Source of the DNA: Eumeta japonica
Lineage: Eukaryota > Arthropoda > Insecta > Lepidoptera > Psychidae
Reading direction: 5' to 3'
NCBI GenBank assembly: GCA_005406025.1
Contig: BGZK01000281.1
Span: forward strand, 248,001 to 312,000
DNA: 64,000 nucleotides
Below, piece after piece: positions 1 through 12,171 of the stretch. The notes beneath the pieces were generated by a model. It was not told where the DNA came from. It did no database searches and worked only from the letters and a program-made list of their open reading frames with translations. The translations under genes were made by a program, and so were the position numbers. Every line of letters starts with the position of its first letter. The first letter of the stretch is position 1.

Positions 1-1060
1 GCTTCGGTTGCCGCTTTTAAACGACTTAACACCCGGCCCCTTAAACTTCCTCTCCGCCGGCGACGACTTCTTGACGACAGTCGACCGGAGACTTATTTGC
101 ATTGCTTTTGCATTTTTTTTCGCTTCCGTCTGCAGCAAGCCTTGCGATTCGATGTCGAAACGTCTCGTAATTATTGCGATGACGATACAACGACAGTCTG
201 GCGATTTTCACTCGATGATGCGGCTAGGGTTGCCTCCCGCCGACGGGATCGTTTTCGAAAATTATGCCGCGTTTATGAGGTTTTAGGGGCTGTCAAAATG
301 GAAATAATAAGATATTAGTAAAATTATTATAAAAAATAAGTGTGACAGTTATAAAATTTATTTAAAAAGAGTAACATAAGTAAAATTACGATAATGACAC
401 TGCTGAATATACAACTACTACGGTGCATCATTGCGGAACTTTTATTTTCATACTAAACTTTGGATTCTCTTAAAAAACTTTTCGGAATGCGCATAAATTA
501 GATGGTTCAACAAAATAGTTACCGAAGTGATCTTTTAGTATATTCCTTCACATTATTTGCTAATAGTTTGATCTTAAAAAGTTCTTGGTAATGATTTCTC
601 CCTTAGACGTTTATAATATTATGTTACACCATACACAAACTATTTACCATAACGTATTTCATTGAAATAGGTTCGGTAGTGTTGCCTAAAGGAATTAAAA
701 CGGGAATAGGCCAACACACACACCATTTATCAACTAAAAAATTTCTGTTTGTGTATTGTACGTGAATTTTGTAGGATTATAAAAATAAAAATGAGGAAAA
801 AAATAATGCCGATTGATGCAAAATGCGGGTTTTTATTTATTCTATATAAACATGTTTTATACAATAAGACAGCATTTTATATCGAATACCAGATAAAGGT
901 GTGGTATAAAAGACGATCGAAGTGTTGGTTTGAGGAAAAACGAGATTATGAAATGACGCAAGTTAACATTTTTCATAATTAAAAATAGAAATGAAAGAGT
1001 CATTCATTAATAATTACCACTGAAATGCATTCGTATAAAAAATACCAGGATTCGCTCGCG
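1..1060. other. Unassigned sequence, G+C-richer at the left edge
   Basis: The first 290 bases are richer in CpG than what follows and read open in more than one frame, but I see no splice borders or recognisable protein. They could be part of an exon or promoter cut by the window edge. From about 300 onward the sequence is AT-rich with only short chance ORFs. Confidence 0.3.
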
Positions 1061-1064
1061 CGAC

Positions 1065-1240
1065 GGATTAAGCTCTCCATCATGATACCGATCCTGATGC
1101 CTTCTCGATACCGATACCGGTGCCGCTCAATGCCTACACACCCTCGATTCCCGCGGCGGACCCGCTTCTGATTATGACCTCGGGCTCGATCCAAGCAGAT
1201 TCTGATTCCAGTCACACTCTTGATTCTAATTTTGTCCGAC
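1065..1240. repeat. Pyrimidine-rich 'CCGAT(T/C)CCG' degenerate repeat, locus 1
   Basis: This short stretch is built from degenerate words such as CCGATCC, CCGATACCG and TTGATTC. The same vocabulary recurs at 9130-11330, 18440-18520, 32560-32800 and 34795-34985. It is not coding: the period is irregular and there are no splice borders. It is probably a decayed relative of the large 88-bp array further right. Confidence 0.5.
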
Positions 1241-2235
1241 TTTTCAAAATCGCGCATACGATATTGATCAGTTGTTTCGACGCACAAAGAACCATTCTAT
1301 TTATCACTATTATTTTCTTTCACTTTCAACATGAAAATCGTCTTTGTGGCTAATTTATTAAGCTTAGATATATGATATTGCGGACTTTTTGTAAAGCTAA
1401 TACAGCTCAATATTTTTACTGAGCATTTTTTATTTCTTTAGTTTACATTTTATTGCTTAAGGTTAGCTTTTTTGACTTCAATCACAGGAATTGGAATATG
1501 TTACTGAAAATAATATTCTTTATTAGAATAAAGAATAGTCTGTAGCACCCAGGCATTATATTACTTCCTATTAATGGCAGAATTTTTACAATCGAATGGA
1601 AACTACTTTCAGAGATTCCCCTTAAGTGTAAATTTACGAACTTTACTTCCGATATAATATTATTGCAGATTATTGTAGATTTATGTTCGAATAATGAATA
1701 ATGAATAACTTGGAGACCTTATAAAATGAAAATTTTAAATTAAATGTTTCATAAAATCAACTAAATTTTATTTTATTCATAAATAAATTCAGAGATGACC
1801 CACGCACTTGTTTGTAAGTGGAGCAAATATTTTCCCATTTTTACGTCTAGTTCCTTTTATTTAAATAAAAAAAAAAAAGGTGACGGTTCGACTTCGCCCG
1901 TCTTCTTAAAATACAGTTTTTACAGGCACGTGTACATTCATAAATAAATTAGAATAAAAGCGGACACGCGCGATTGGATCTGAGTACAGAAAACGTCAGT
2001 CCTACGATACGCCATCTCAATAAGTTACGTGCGAGCGAGACATATATTATTTTTCATAGCGAAACAATGTTACTGTCTTGCTCTTTCCACTCTCAAGATG
2101 GAACGCCGCACTTGAGTGTGCTTTATTAATACGGACCTAATACTATGACTATAGACACAAAGTACATAGTATAATGTAAACAGCAAACCTTCTGACTGAA
2201 GTCTAGTATGTACTTGGTCATTATTAATTCTTTAT

Positions 2236-2850
2236 GTTTTTAGGGTTCCTTAGCTCTAAATAAACCCTTACAGAATAATTTCGTTGCTCGTCTGTCTGTC
2301 AAGAACTTTCTTTATAAGGAATGCGTGGAGGTATCAAATATTTAGATCTGCGGTCCCTTGAAGCTGTAGAAAAGGTTTTACGTCAACGCAATAAAACAAT
2401 ACGGCCTTGTTTGCCCATTGAAGTAGTAGTAATAACTCACTATATTTTTCGCATCTTTCAACACACGTAAATAAATCAAACCTACAGAACGCATCGCGTT
2501 GACCTGGAATCGTGCAATTTAGTAAGAAACAAGCTCTCAGTTCATACAAAAAAAATCTGAAAATCGTTTATTTGTAGTTAAATGATTTAATTTTTTCCGA
2601 TTACAATTTGACATTCGCAGTTGGACTATCGTGATGTAAATTGACGCGTCTACATGACGTAACCTATCACTGTGAATATTCAAGATTTTCGAAAATTCGG
2701 TTATGAAAAATTGAAAAAAATAAGAATAACAAAAGTTTCGGAATTCCCCAGCCAATGTCTTTTCAGCATCGGTATTGAAAACAGGTAAAATTCGTCAAGA
2801 CTCTTGATAGATGTAATGTCTACTAATTATATTTGTACGGAACCCTCTTA
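2236..2850 (+). repeat. Dispersed lepidopteran repeat ('GGGTTCC...ACGGAACCCT' family), copy 1
   Basis: The stretch opens with a 'tagggttcc' word followed by a 'CGTCTGTCTGTC' run, has internal text about Lys-like 'acgtcaacgcaataaaa' and ends with 'gtacggaaccctc'. From memory this is the start, middle and end layout of a very common lepidopteran interspersed repeat. Related copies in this window are at 25268-25945 (inverted), 30440-31215 and 44826-45200. No intact protein is visible, so I treat it as non-autonomous or decayed. Confidence 0.5.
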
Positions 2851-3019
2851 GTGAGGAGTCTTGTATATATTTGTTTAATTCCAATGTTTTTTATTACTTG
2901 TTAGGATTCGTGACTCGTAGTATTTATACTTATTCTGTTAAAATTTCACTTGACTGTCATTTGTGAGGTAGGTAAGAGGATTGAGAAAAGGCGAAAGATT
3001 GGACAGACGGATAGACATT

Positions 3020-3615
3020 CTAGGCTCAACAACAGTCACAGTCTAGGCTCAACAACAGTCACAGTCTAGGCTCAACAACAGTCACAGTCTAGGCTTAACA
3101 ACAGTCACAGTCTAGGATCAATAACAGTCACAGTCTAGGCTTAACAACAGTCACAGTCTAGGATCAACAATAGTCACAGTCTAGGCTCAACAACAGTCAC
3201 AGTTTAGGCTTAACAACAGTCACAGTCTAGGATCAACAACAGTCACAGTCTAGGCAACAACAGTCACAGTCTAGGCTCAACAACAGTCACAGTCTAGGCT
3301 TAACAACAGTCACAGTCTAGGATCAACAACAGTCACAGTCTAGGCTTAACAACAGTCACAGTCTAGGCTCAACAACAGTCACAGTCTAGGCTTAACAACA
3401 GTCACAGTCTAGGATCAACAACAGTCACAGTCTAGGCTTAACAACAGTCACAGTCTAGGCTCAACAACAGTCACAGTCTAGGCTTAACAACAGTCACAGT
3501 CTAGGATCAACAACAGTCACAGTCTAGGCTTAACAACAGTCACAGTCTAGGATCAACAACAGTCACAGTCTAGGCTCAATAATAGTCACAGTCTAGGATC
3601 ACCAATAGTCACAAA
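3020..3615. repeat. 23-bp tandem repeat array, 26 units, with higher-order pattern
   Basis: About 26 head-to-tail copies of a 23-bp unit starting CTAGG and ending AACAGTCACAGT. Three variants differ at the sixth to eighth positions: A has CTC, B has CTT and C has ATC after CTAGG. From the unit after a shortened 21-bp copy (near 3253) the order is A-B-C-B repeated, a 92-bp higher-order period. The edges carry extra substitutions, as expected for an array homogenised by unequal exchange. The period is not a multiple of three, so this is not coding. Confidence 0.93.
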
Positions 3616-5190
3616 GTGTTAGCCCCATATATATCTATTCATTCGCATTGTCATTTCGATTTCATATGGGTAACTATTTGAGTTTTACTTTTTCAGAAAC
3701 ATTCCCTAAAACCTAAAATTCTGGCGGAAATATTATTCTACTAAAAACGGACACTTTTTTAAATTTCCTATTCACCCTTTCTGTTTCTCTTGAAATTATT
3801 ATACATAAGAATGCATTTCTCATGAAATACAGTTTAATCGTACGAGTGAAAACAGTCATAATTCGTTCAGCTGTTTTGGAAATTAGCTCGTACAGAAAGA
3901 CGTGTACAGACACAAGCCGGGGACTACATTATATGAACCAGGTTGTCCAATAGCTTTAAGTTTACGTAATACTAAACTGGAAGACTGAAGTGGAAACTGT
4001 TTTCTAAGTGTTTAATGTTTTGAAACATATGACCTAAATCTGATAGCACGCATATAATATAATACCTAATAACAGTTAATTAGTTTGAGGTTATAAGTAC
4101 TCAAAAAGATAGTTGTATTAAAAAAAAATGGGTATATTATTAGTGTAAGAACATAACGGTGATAGGTACTTAAGTATGATGTAGTTTTGATTGAATGAAA
4201 TTATAATATCTCTTTAGTTGTAGTCTTATCAATTTTCAATATATCTATGGATTCCGTTGATAATAGCAAAGTAAACATTAATTTTTTGTGTTGTAGCTGT
4301 ATACCTATGTTTTGACTCACCGATATTTTTAAATTATTAATATTACCTAAATAATGAAAGTCTTTAAATATGATCAGGATTACAACTAAAACAATTTTTT
4401 TTTTAAAACATGTGTGTATCTACTTGTATTCTGTACCGGATTGAATTTTATCTAATCATAAGTTTTATTTTCCTGTATTTGTTTTTACAGTAATAAATAG
4501 ATAGCTTCCTCTATATTAAATACATATCTTATAATATGAAAAATAACACTGAAAAACCAGAGGTTCCATTTCAAAATGTATGACCTTGCCCAAAAGCACC
4601 CGTCTAATTAGGCTTACCTCATGCAGAATAACAGTAAAATGTCATTTTCTTTAACCCTATTTAGCTTTGAACAATGTTTTTAAGATAGTACAATAAACAA
4701 TCAACACATGAATTTGAATGTTTTGTATACTTTCAAACATAATAAGATATTATAATTTAGCAGCGTATCTATAATGAAATACCTTAACAGTAACAATGCT
4801 GACCAGCACACCAGTAATGGACAAAAGAAATGTTTGCCAAAAATAAAAGCATTCAAACTTAATAGTAACCGCAGAAATGTCCATCTTATAGGTTGCCAAG
4901 ATGAGGTACAACAGTCCTTAATAAAATTGGTGCTTATTGGATATCTGTTTGAATTATCCTTGTCTATTACTAATTAAAAAAAAGAAGCTTTTGTTTTAAA
5001 GTTATTTTAGTTTGTTATTTTAATCAACAAGAAATAATGTAGAATACCATGAACTTTCACTTACATTCAGTTAGTAATTAATATTTTTTTCTTGTGTGCA
5101 GCGAAAAAACAGCCTCCTTTATTCGGTTATTATTAATCACAACCCCAGGGGTCGGTTGTTAAAAGAGGATTTTTATTTTTAAACGAGATA
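3616..5190. other. AT-rich stretch, no gene seen
   Basis: Apart from short chance ORFs, I see no splice-bounded open frame, RNA gene or clear repeat in this stretch. Confidence 0.4.
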
Positions 5191-5194
5191 ATCG

Positions 5195-5770
5195 TTATTC
5201 GTTACCCTTGCGAGGGCAACACCGGTCACGGGTCACTCGTCCCGCCGCCGCGCCGCGCCGCGCGCTGCCGCCGAGATCGCTTACCGGTCCTATCGATTGA
5301 CCACGACCGCCGTCGGACGCATTCGACACTGTCACTGCACAGGCACGACACATCGACGTAACGCAGATCTTTTCATCGCCGCCGGGCCGGCTGTCGTCGA
5401 CGTCGGCCGCCGCCGGCGCGGGACACGGCCACCGAGGCGACGCGACGCCGGGCGCGGCGAGCGGCGTCGGCCCCTCTCGTTCCGATAACGCACCCACCGA
5501 AACCGCTAACCGACGCCGGATACAGCCTCCGTCGTGTGATTGAACTGTCGTGACGGATTCCGAACGACAACGTGCAACCCGCGCGGGCGCCGGCATCACA
5601 CTAGCGGGTGGAGCGCCCGCGCCCGCGCCCCGCTCACCTGGCGCGCACGCCGCTGCCCCGCCCGCGGCCTCGACCTCACCTGTCGGTGTCGTCCGCGGCG
5701 GCTGCACCCACCGCATGCAACTCGCACCCGGTTACATACCGACCTGACCCCGCCTAGTCGCTTTGAACAA
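5195..5770. promoter_or_regulatory. CpG-dense G+C-rich patch, possible promoter or 5' UTR
   Basis: An abrupt island of G+C-rich, CpG-dense sequence in an AT-rich neighbourhood. Frames on both strands are open for up to 173 codons, but the predicted proteins are dominated by Ala, Arg, Gly and Pro as expected from base composition, and they overlap one another, so I do not call them genes. A promoter or first-exon region for a plus-strand transcript leading into 5887-6241 is one explanation; a bidirectional promoter is another. Confidence 0.35.
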
Positions 5771-5886
5771 ATTCATGTCCCGTCCCGTGTAATATCATCA
5801 TCGTTTCGTGCTCATTATCATGTGTTTGTGCGTGATCCTTATCGGACGTAGCTATAATAAAATATTTGCTTATAACGTACTAACAG

Positions 5887-6241
5887 GCGTTTAGAATTGA
5901 CCCAAATGAGCGATGATGAATCAGCGGTTGAAAGTGTTGCCTTCGTACCACATGGTACCGTGTTCGATTCTGGCCATATTAAACCACTCGCTCTACATCT
6001 TGGACAACATTTGGAACCTTCGCTTTCGGACGCTGTCGTTACATCGGTCATGACCATCATTAGCAGACCCTGACTCTCACTGATCCGGCATAGAGGGAGT
6101 AAAGATTAAACACCTCAATATGAAATTAAAAGAGTGCGAGAGTGTATATACCTATCTCGGCAGTGAAGTGATAAAAACCTTACAAAATATCAATAACAGC
6201 GACATGTACAAAAATGTCACTGGGGACTTCATAGTCCTCAA
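5887..6241 (+). pseudogene. Candidate interrupted coding exon(s), product unknown
   Basis: Two adjacent stretches read like protein in different plus-strand frames. The first follows a splice-acceptor-like 'tactaacag', contains an ATG at 5906 and runs for 55 codons (MSDDESAVESV...) to a TGA at 6071-6073. The second, one frame over, runs from about 6084 (SGIEGVKIKHL...) to a good splice donor, AA|GTAAAT, at 6241/6242. A strong acceptor-like 'ctttcgcag' follows at about 6299. Together they could be one exon broken by a frameshift and a stop, or two small exons with a tiny intron, or chance. I do not recognise the protein. The CpG-rich patch immediately upstream makes a transcribed origin more plausible. 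Confidence 0.3.
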
Positions 6242-6299
6242 GTAAATCTTGTATTGCTACAAAACGCCATATACAAGCACTGTTTCACTTGCTTTCGCA

Positions 6300-8490
6300 G
6301 AACACTTATTCTTTGAAAGGTTCTACTTGTCGAAATCTATGAGAATTTTACACTGTGCTTAGTCACCTAAAAAATACTTTGTCATGACTTTTAACTTTAC
6401 GGCGGCCTCATTCCAAACCGTTTTCTAGCAATTCGGCCGTGTATCTCACGACTGTAACATTGCACGTTCACGGTTAGTGTTCTTGACTTACACATGATTC
6501 TCTGTGACGGGTGGTTCTGTACCCATTATGAGAGAAAAATTTTAAGCTATAAAATTAAGATTATGGAGTGACTGAAGTCTGTGGGAGCTAACGCTCATTA
6601 TAAAATGTGATATATTTCTTTCGAAACAAATTGACGATTGATTGCATTATCATTGTCTATGCATTACTTGATGTTTCTCGTTTCGCATGTCACTCAATTG
6701 ACTTCTAGTGCGTGGATACTTAAAGATCGATTAAATCTAATTCACAACCTCTGTTATGGGTTGATTTACAGTTACCAATGTAGAGATGTTCCTGAGAAGA
6801 TCTCCTCATTCGATGGATTCTATGTCAGTTTTATAAGACATTCAGAATTTATATTAAAGTACAGTATCAGAAGCTCTATTCGAAACAAGTAGAATTTATA
6901 TCTTGACCTTATTCCCTTTACTAATACAAATCATAAGCATTTTCTCAAACAGGTACTATTTAAGAGATTTTTTAAACAGTATATTTTGATAGGTAGCCGT
7001 AAAAGTATGCTGTTTAAAAACGATAAGATTAGCGAAAGATCGTCGTTCATTATTATTATATATTATAAAAACTGCAATTACCGAAGTTTGTAAATAAATA
7101 AACATGTCCAACAAAGACAAAGTGTCTTTATCCGTTTTGATAATTTTTTTTTGGGTAAATTAAATACATATATCACTAAAAAAGGCATTTAAAAGGACCA
7201 TATAAGATATCAAAAGGTGTTCGTTTAACGAATTGCTGAGATGCCTATTTATCAATACTTTTTAATTATGGGGGGTAATGGGGCTATAATTTCGTATATC
7301 ACATTTTTCCAGAGACGAGACCTAGCTAAATCAATTTTGTAAAAATCTTTAGAGATGTTGTCGACGACTAAATTATAAAAAAATATACGTATACATAAAT
7401 ATTGCTCGTTCAATAATATTATAGAATATTTCTAAACAATGGACATATGTCGGCATATATGTTTGCAAATATTTTGGTAATAACTTCATAACCCATATGT
7501 CAGTTGCAAAAATATTTTAATATCCAACAACCTTCCTTCCTTTCAGAACAAAAAAATCTATCTCATCATATTCCCTATTCCAATTGTTATCATAACAAAT
7601 CAGTTTAGATAGGTTTGTGATATTCCTCGAATAGGCAGGTAAATTGTTTTACGAAAATGACATATTTGATGCTAACTAAATCAACACAATGATGAACGAG
7701 GCAGTTATGGAATGAAACGATTTAATACGCTTTTTTTTTTTAATAAAGAATTTCATCAGTATCCAAGTTTGTATCATTAGTTTCTAAGACTTGATAACTC
7801 ACTTAACCGCAAAGACTCAGTAACTTAGAAGTGATAAATAAATTACGCGATCTCAAAGTGAGGGGTCTGGCCCCCACAGATACCACTTATACTCATTTAA
7901 GGGGCGGGGGGCATTCGATTACTTCCTTGGCTTTGAGATTAGAAGAATACAATTATTACATTTTGCATTATGGTCTATACCGAGCATATATATACGGTGA
8001 TAATAAAAGTTGGACAAATTTTATTACTCAAAAAAAGTATGGGGAAAATCTCACTTGAACGGAGGGGCCCATTCCCATATCATCAAATATCACCAAAAAG
8101 CAGAGTGAGGCGGGGGGCGGGGCAGAATAAAAGAAAAACGCATGTAATTATTGGCCATTCCATTACCTTTTAAAGACTGAAAGCGAAAATATCGTTATCC
8201 ATTTAAAGCGGCTTCCTCTTGTTTCATCGTAACTCACCACAGAGGTTATTGTCTATTGAATAGAATGTAATGAATGAAAAGGGGATTTCGAGCCTTAACC
8301 TTGTTAGCGTGTTAGTCGGTCAGCGCGGTTTAGGCGTGACCGATCGATAAGTGGGGAAATGTTAACCTCATTTCGGAGTCTCGTTAATTGTCTATGGTTG
8401 TGTAGAAACACACGAGACGTGTAGGAAAAAAAATGTAGAAGATTCACGCTTTAGGATTTTCACTTTTTTGTGTTAAGAGTTTAGAGAGCT
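6300..8490. other. AT-rich stretch, no gene seen
   Basis: Only short chance ORFs and homopolymer runs. Around 7860-8120 there are several G-rich runs (for example 'ggggcggggggc' and 'gaggcggggggcgggg') in an otherwise AT-rich context, but no repeat family or gene could be assigned. Confidence 0.35.
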
Positions 8491-8495
8491 TTAAA

Positions 8496-8550
8496 GTTCC
8501 GAATGATCATTAACGTCGACTACATGTCGACGTTAATGATGATTCGGAAC
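8496..8550. repeat. Near-perfect 25-bp inverted repeat, 5-nt loop
   Basis: The arms 8496-8520 and 8526-8550 are complementary over 25 positions with one mismatch, and the loop is TACAT. Both arms contain ATTAACGTCGAC or its complement. It could be a cruciform-forming insertion footprint, the core of a tiny MITE, or a small hairpin RNA precursor. No flanking target duplication is evident. Confidence 0.85.
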
Positions 8551-9061
8551 TGTCTACGGAATATGTGCAAGGAGATTTTTTTTGAAGCGGCAGGAAGATT
8601 AACAGAAAGAATTGGGATTTGCTAATAGATGTTGTTTATCTTCGCTACGCTGTAGGACAAGTGACGTTTTTAGATTTTCTGTAACAATTTGATATGTGGT
8701 TTTCACTAAGCATAACAAGCAAATCCCAATTCAAATCGGATTCAGATTTTTTTCAATATCACCAAGTTTATGCTGTTAAAAAGCCAATTCCCAATTTGCC
8801 ATCCTGCAAACCGTCATCGTGCTAATAGTGATCCCGGTCCCAATATCATAGCGCATTGGCGTACATTCTTTCCGCTGCTGCAGAATTTACTCACATATCA
8901 CATGTCCTTCTCCGAATTTTAAACCGTTTCTGCGACATTCTGGCAAAACAACTACGTTGTAAATTGATGAAGATGTATCGTTTCAAGTTCCTTATCTCTT
9001 TTTAGTTTCCGAGTAAGTTTTTTTTTACATGTTTTGTCACATAAAAAAAATTACTTGAAAT

Positions 9062-9261
9062 ATAGCTAGTGCTATCGCCTGCGGCTCCGCCCGTGAAAAT
9101 ATAAAATAAATTCCTTCATCTTGTATATCATACCATATCGACATCGAGATCCCGATCGCTATTCTGTTTTTGATTCTAATCCCGGTGCTAGTCTCGACGT
9201 CAAATTCTTTCACTTTTGATTCCGATCGTGGTCCCGCTTTTGATTCCGACTCTGGTCTTGA
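9062..9261 (+). repeat. Repeat head ('GCCTGCGGCTCCGCCCGTG') leading into pyrimidine-rich degenerate units
   Basis: The stretch starts with 'tagctagtgctatcgcctg' and 'cggctccgcccgtg', a signature common at one end of lepidopteran RTE-related repeats. A similar head occurs at 32484 and another at 32826. It then passes into CCGAT-type degenerate repeats that merge with the regular 88-bp array. This layout suggests that the array grew inside an older interspersed element. Confidence 0.5.
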
Positions 9262-11190
9262 TCTAAGGAGATTCCTATTCCTTTCTCAATCTCGGCTCCA
9301 CTTTAAATTTTAATCTCAGTACTGTTTCTCATTCCGACTCCGGTCACAATCTAAGGAGGTTGCTATTCCACTCTCGATCCCGGTCCCGCTTTAGATTTTG
9401 ATCTCAGTACTGCTTCTCATTACGACTCCGGTCACAATCTAAGGAGGTTGCTATTCCACTCTCGATTCCGCTCCCGCTTTAAATTTTGATCTCAGTGCTG
9501 CTTCTCATTACGACTCCGGTCACAATCTAAGGAGGTTGCTATTCCACTCGATCCCGGTCCCTTTAGATTTTGATCTCAGTACTGCTTCTCATTACGACTC
9601 CGGTCACAATCTAAGGAGGTTGCTATTCCACTCTCGATCCCGGTCCCGCTTTAGATTTTGATCTCAGTACTGCTTCTCATTACGACTCCGGTCACAATCT
9701 AAGGAGGTTGCTATTCCACTCTCGATCCCGGTCCCGCTTTAGATTTTGATCTCAGTACTGCTTCTCATTACGACTCCGGTCACAATCTAAGGAGGTTGCT
9801 ATTCCACTCTCGATTCCGCTCCCGCTTTAGATTTTGATCTCAGTACTGCTTCTCATTCCGACTCCGGTCACAATCTAAGGAGGTTGCTATTCCACTCTCG
9901 ATCCCGGTCCCGCTTTAGATTTTGATCTCAGTACTGCTTCTCATTACGACTCCGGTCACAATCTAAGGAGGTTGCTATTCCACTCTCGATCCCGGTCCCG
10001 CTTTAGATTTTGATCTCAGTACTGCTTCTCATTACGACTCCGGTCACAATCTAAGGAGGTTGCTATTCCACTCTCGATTCCGCTCCCGCTTTAGATTTTG
10101 ATCTCAGTACTGCTTCTCATTCCGACTCCGGTCACAATCTAAGGAGGTTGCTATTCCACTCTCGATCCCGGTCCTGCTTTAGATTTTGATCTCAGTACTG
10201 CTTCTCATTACGACTCCGGTCACAATCTAAGGAGGTTGCTATTCCACTCTCGATCCCGGTCCCGCTTTAGATTTTGATCTCAGTACTGCTTCTCATTACG
10301 ACTCGGTCACACCTAAGGAGGTTGCTATTCCACTCTCGATTCCGCTCCTGCTTTAGATTTTGATCTCAGTACTGCTTCTCATTCCGACTCCGGTCACAAT
10401 CTGGAGGTTGCTATTCCACTCTCGATCCCGGTCCCGCTTTAGATTTTGATCTCAGTACTGCTTCTCATTACGACTCCGGTCACACCTAAGGAGGTTGCTA
10501 TTCCACTCTCGATTCCGCTCCCGCTTTAGATTTTGATCTCAGTACTGCTTCTCATTCCGACTCGGTCACAATCTAAGGAGTTTGCTATTCCACTTTCGAT
10601 TCCAGTCCCGCTTTAGATTTTGATCTCAGTACTACTTCTCATTCCGACTCGGTCACAATCAAGGAGGTTGCTATTCCACTTTCGATTCCGGTCCCGCTTT
10701 AGATTTTGATCTCAGTACTGCTTCTCATTCCGACTCCGGTCACAATCTAAGGAGGTTGCTATTCCACTCTCGATTCCGCTCCCGCTTTAGATTTTGATCT
10801 CAGTACTGCTTCTCATTCCGACTCCGGTCACAATCTAAGGAGGTTGCTATTCCACTCTCGATTCCGGTCCCGCTTTAGATTTTGATCTCAGTACTGCTTC
10901 TCATTCCGACTCCGGTCACAATCTAAGGAGGTTGCTATTCCACTCTCGATTCCGGTCCCGCTTTAGATTTTGATCTCAGTACTGCTTCTCATTCCGACTC
11001 CGGTCACAATCTAAGGAGGTTGCTATTCCACTTTCGATTCCAGTCCCGCTTTAGATTTTGATCTCAGTACTGCTTCTCATTCCGACTCCGGTAACAATCT
11101 AAGGAGGTTGCTATTCCATTCTCGATTCCGGTACCGCATTAAATTTTGATCTCAGTACTACTTCTAATTTCTACTGCGGTCACGATCTTG
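9262..11190. repeat. 88-bp tandem repeat array (about 22 units) with three-unit higher-order structure
   Basis: The unit starts CTAAGGAGGTTGCTATTCC and returns every 88 bases (for example at 9351 and 9439). Units fall into two types: one reads GATCCCGGTCCC and is followed by CATTACGACTCC, the other reads GATTCCGCTCCC and is followed by CATTCCGACTCC. In the middle (about 9610-10400) the order is type 1, type 1, type 2, three times in succession, which is a 264-bp higher-order repeat. Toward the right edge the second-type words take over and units degrade by 11190. 88 is not a multiple of three and stops occur, so it is not coding. Confidence 0.93.
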
Positions 11191-12046
11191 TTTCTAATTT
11201 TTGACTGATTTAGACCTCTGTCTTGTCGTCAATTTTGATTCCGGTCTCGACTTTCAATTCTGTTTCTCGTTTTGTGTGCAATTTTGATTCTACCACCAGT
11301 AACGGTTCTGGTTTGGACGAAAACGTAGCAAATGCAAGTAGTATCAAAATTAAATTTAGGTTATACATATTAATCGGAGATATTGTACCTTTCTATTAGT
11401 GACAGAATTTTTAGAATCTTTAGCGGCAGAAATATGACTATGGAAACAAACCTTTTTTTCGAAAGCTCTTCGATCGCGCATACAACATATACCTAGCTAG
11501 TTTCATAGAAACATAATAATTGGTTTAACTACGCAAAAATAAAAACGACAGCATACGCACGGCTTGAATTTTCGATAAAATATTTCTACCCTTATTTCAC
11601 CTTATTAGAGGTGTTTATTCAAAATGATACATGTCCTTATTTGTCATTTGTAATAAGCAACTAAAATATAAGTTTTATTGTCAATAACTTCAGCGGTTTC
11701 GTTTTTTTTAATATAAATAATTCAACCCTTATTTTACCCCTTTTAGAGTTACTTTTAACAACGATGCGCTAATATTTTTTATATGTGATAATTGGTTTGA
11801 ATATAAATTTTGATGTAAATAGTTTAAGCTTTTTGAATGTTCCATACATTATTTCATGTCTTATTTTACCTCTTTCAGAGTTATTTTAAAAAGAAGATAA
11901 TGCACGTATTTTTGGTTATTTCTATAAATAACTAAATTGTTCAGTTTTACATCATCTTTAGTGTTCTAAGTTAAATGTAGATTGAACTTTTATATTTCCC
12001 TAAATAAAAATGTGGAAAATGCAAAAGTGTACGCCTTATAAAGTAA
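11191..12046. other. Decayed array edge then AT-rich sequence
   Basis: Degenerate CCGGT/GATTCC words fade out by about 11330. The rest is AT-rich without a supported gene. Short motifs 'cttattttacc(c/t)cttt..agagtta' recur near 11590, 11730 and 11860, suggesting an old loose tandem duplication. Confidence 0.4.
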
Positions 12047-12108
12047 GCCATACACGCTACGGTCTACCGGAGAGGTCATCTGTGCAGGTATGCCTGCGCA
12101 GGTCAACC
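12047..12108 (+). repeat. Harbinger left terminal inverted repeat
   Basis: Pairs with 15212-15274 over about 60 bases with a few mismatches and a one-base gap. The best-preserved block is GTGCAGGTATGCCTGCGCAG. Confidence 0.88.
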
Positions 12109-12171
12109 GAACATTGGTAGCGTGTGTGGGGACGTTACGGTGTACCGGAGCGGTCTTTAGTTCTTTTTGCG

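Noticed and set aside
3020..3615. CRISPR-like appearance of the 23-bp array
   Set aside because: Units are directly adjacent without unique spacers, and the host is clearly eukaryotic.
5195..5716. 173-codon minus-strand ORF in the CpG-rich patch
   Set aside because: Composition is driven by G+C; overlapping frames on the other strand are equally open, and there is no motif or splice support.
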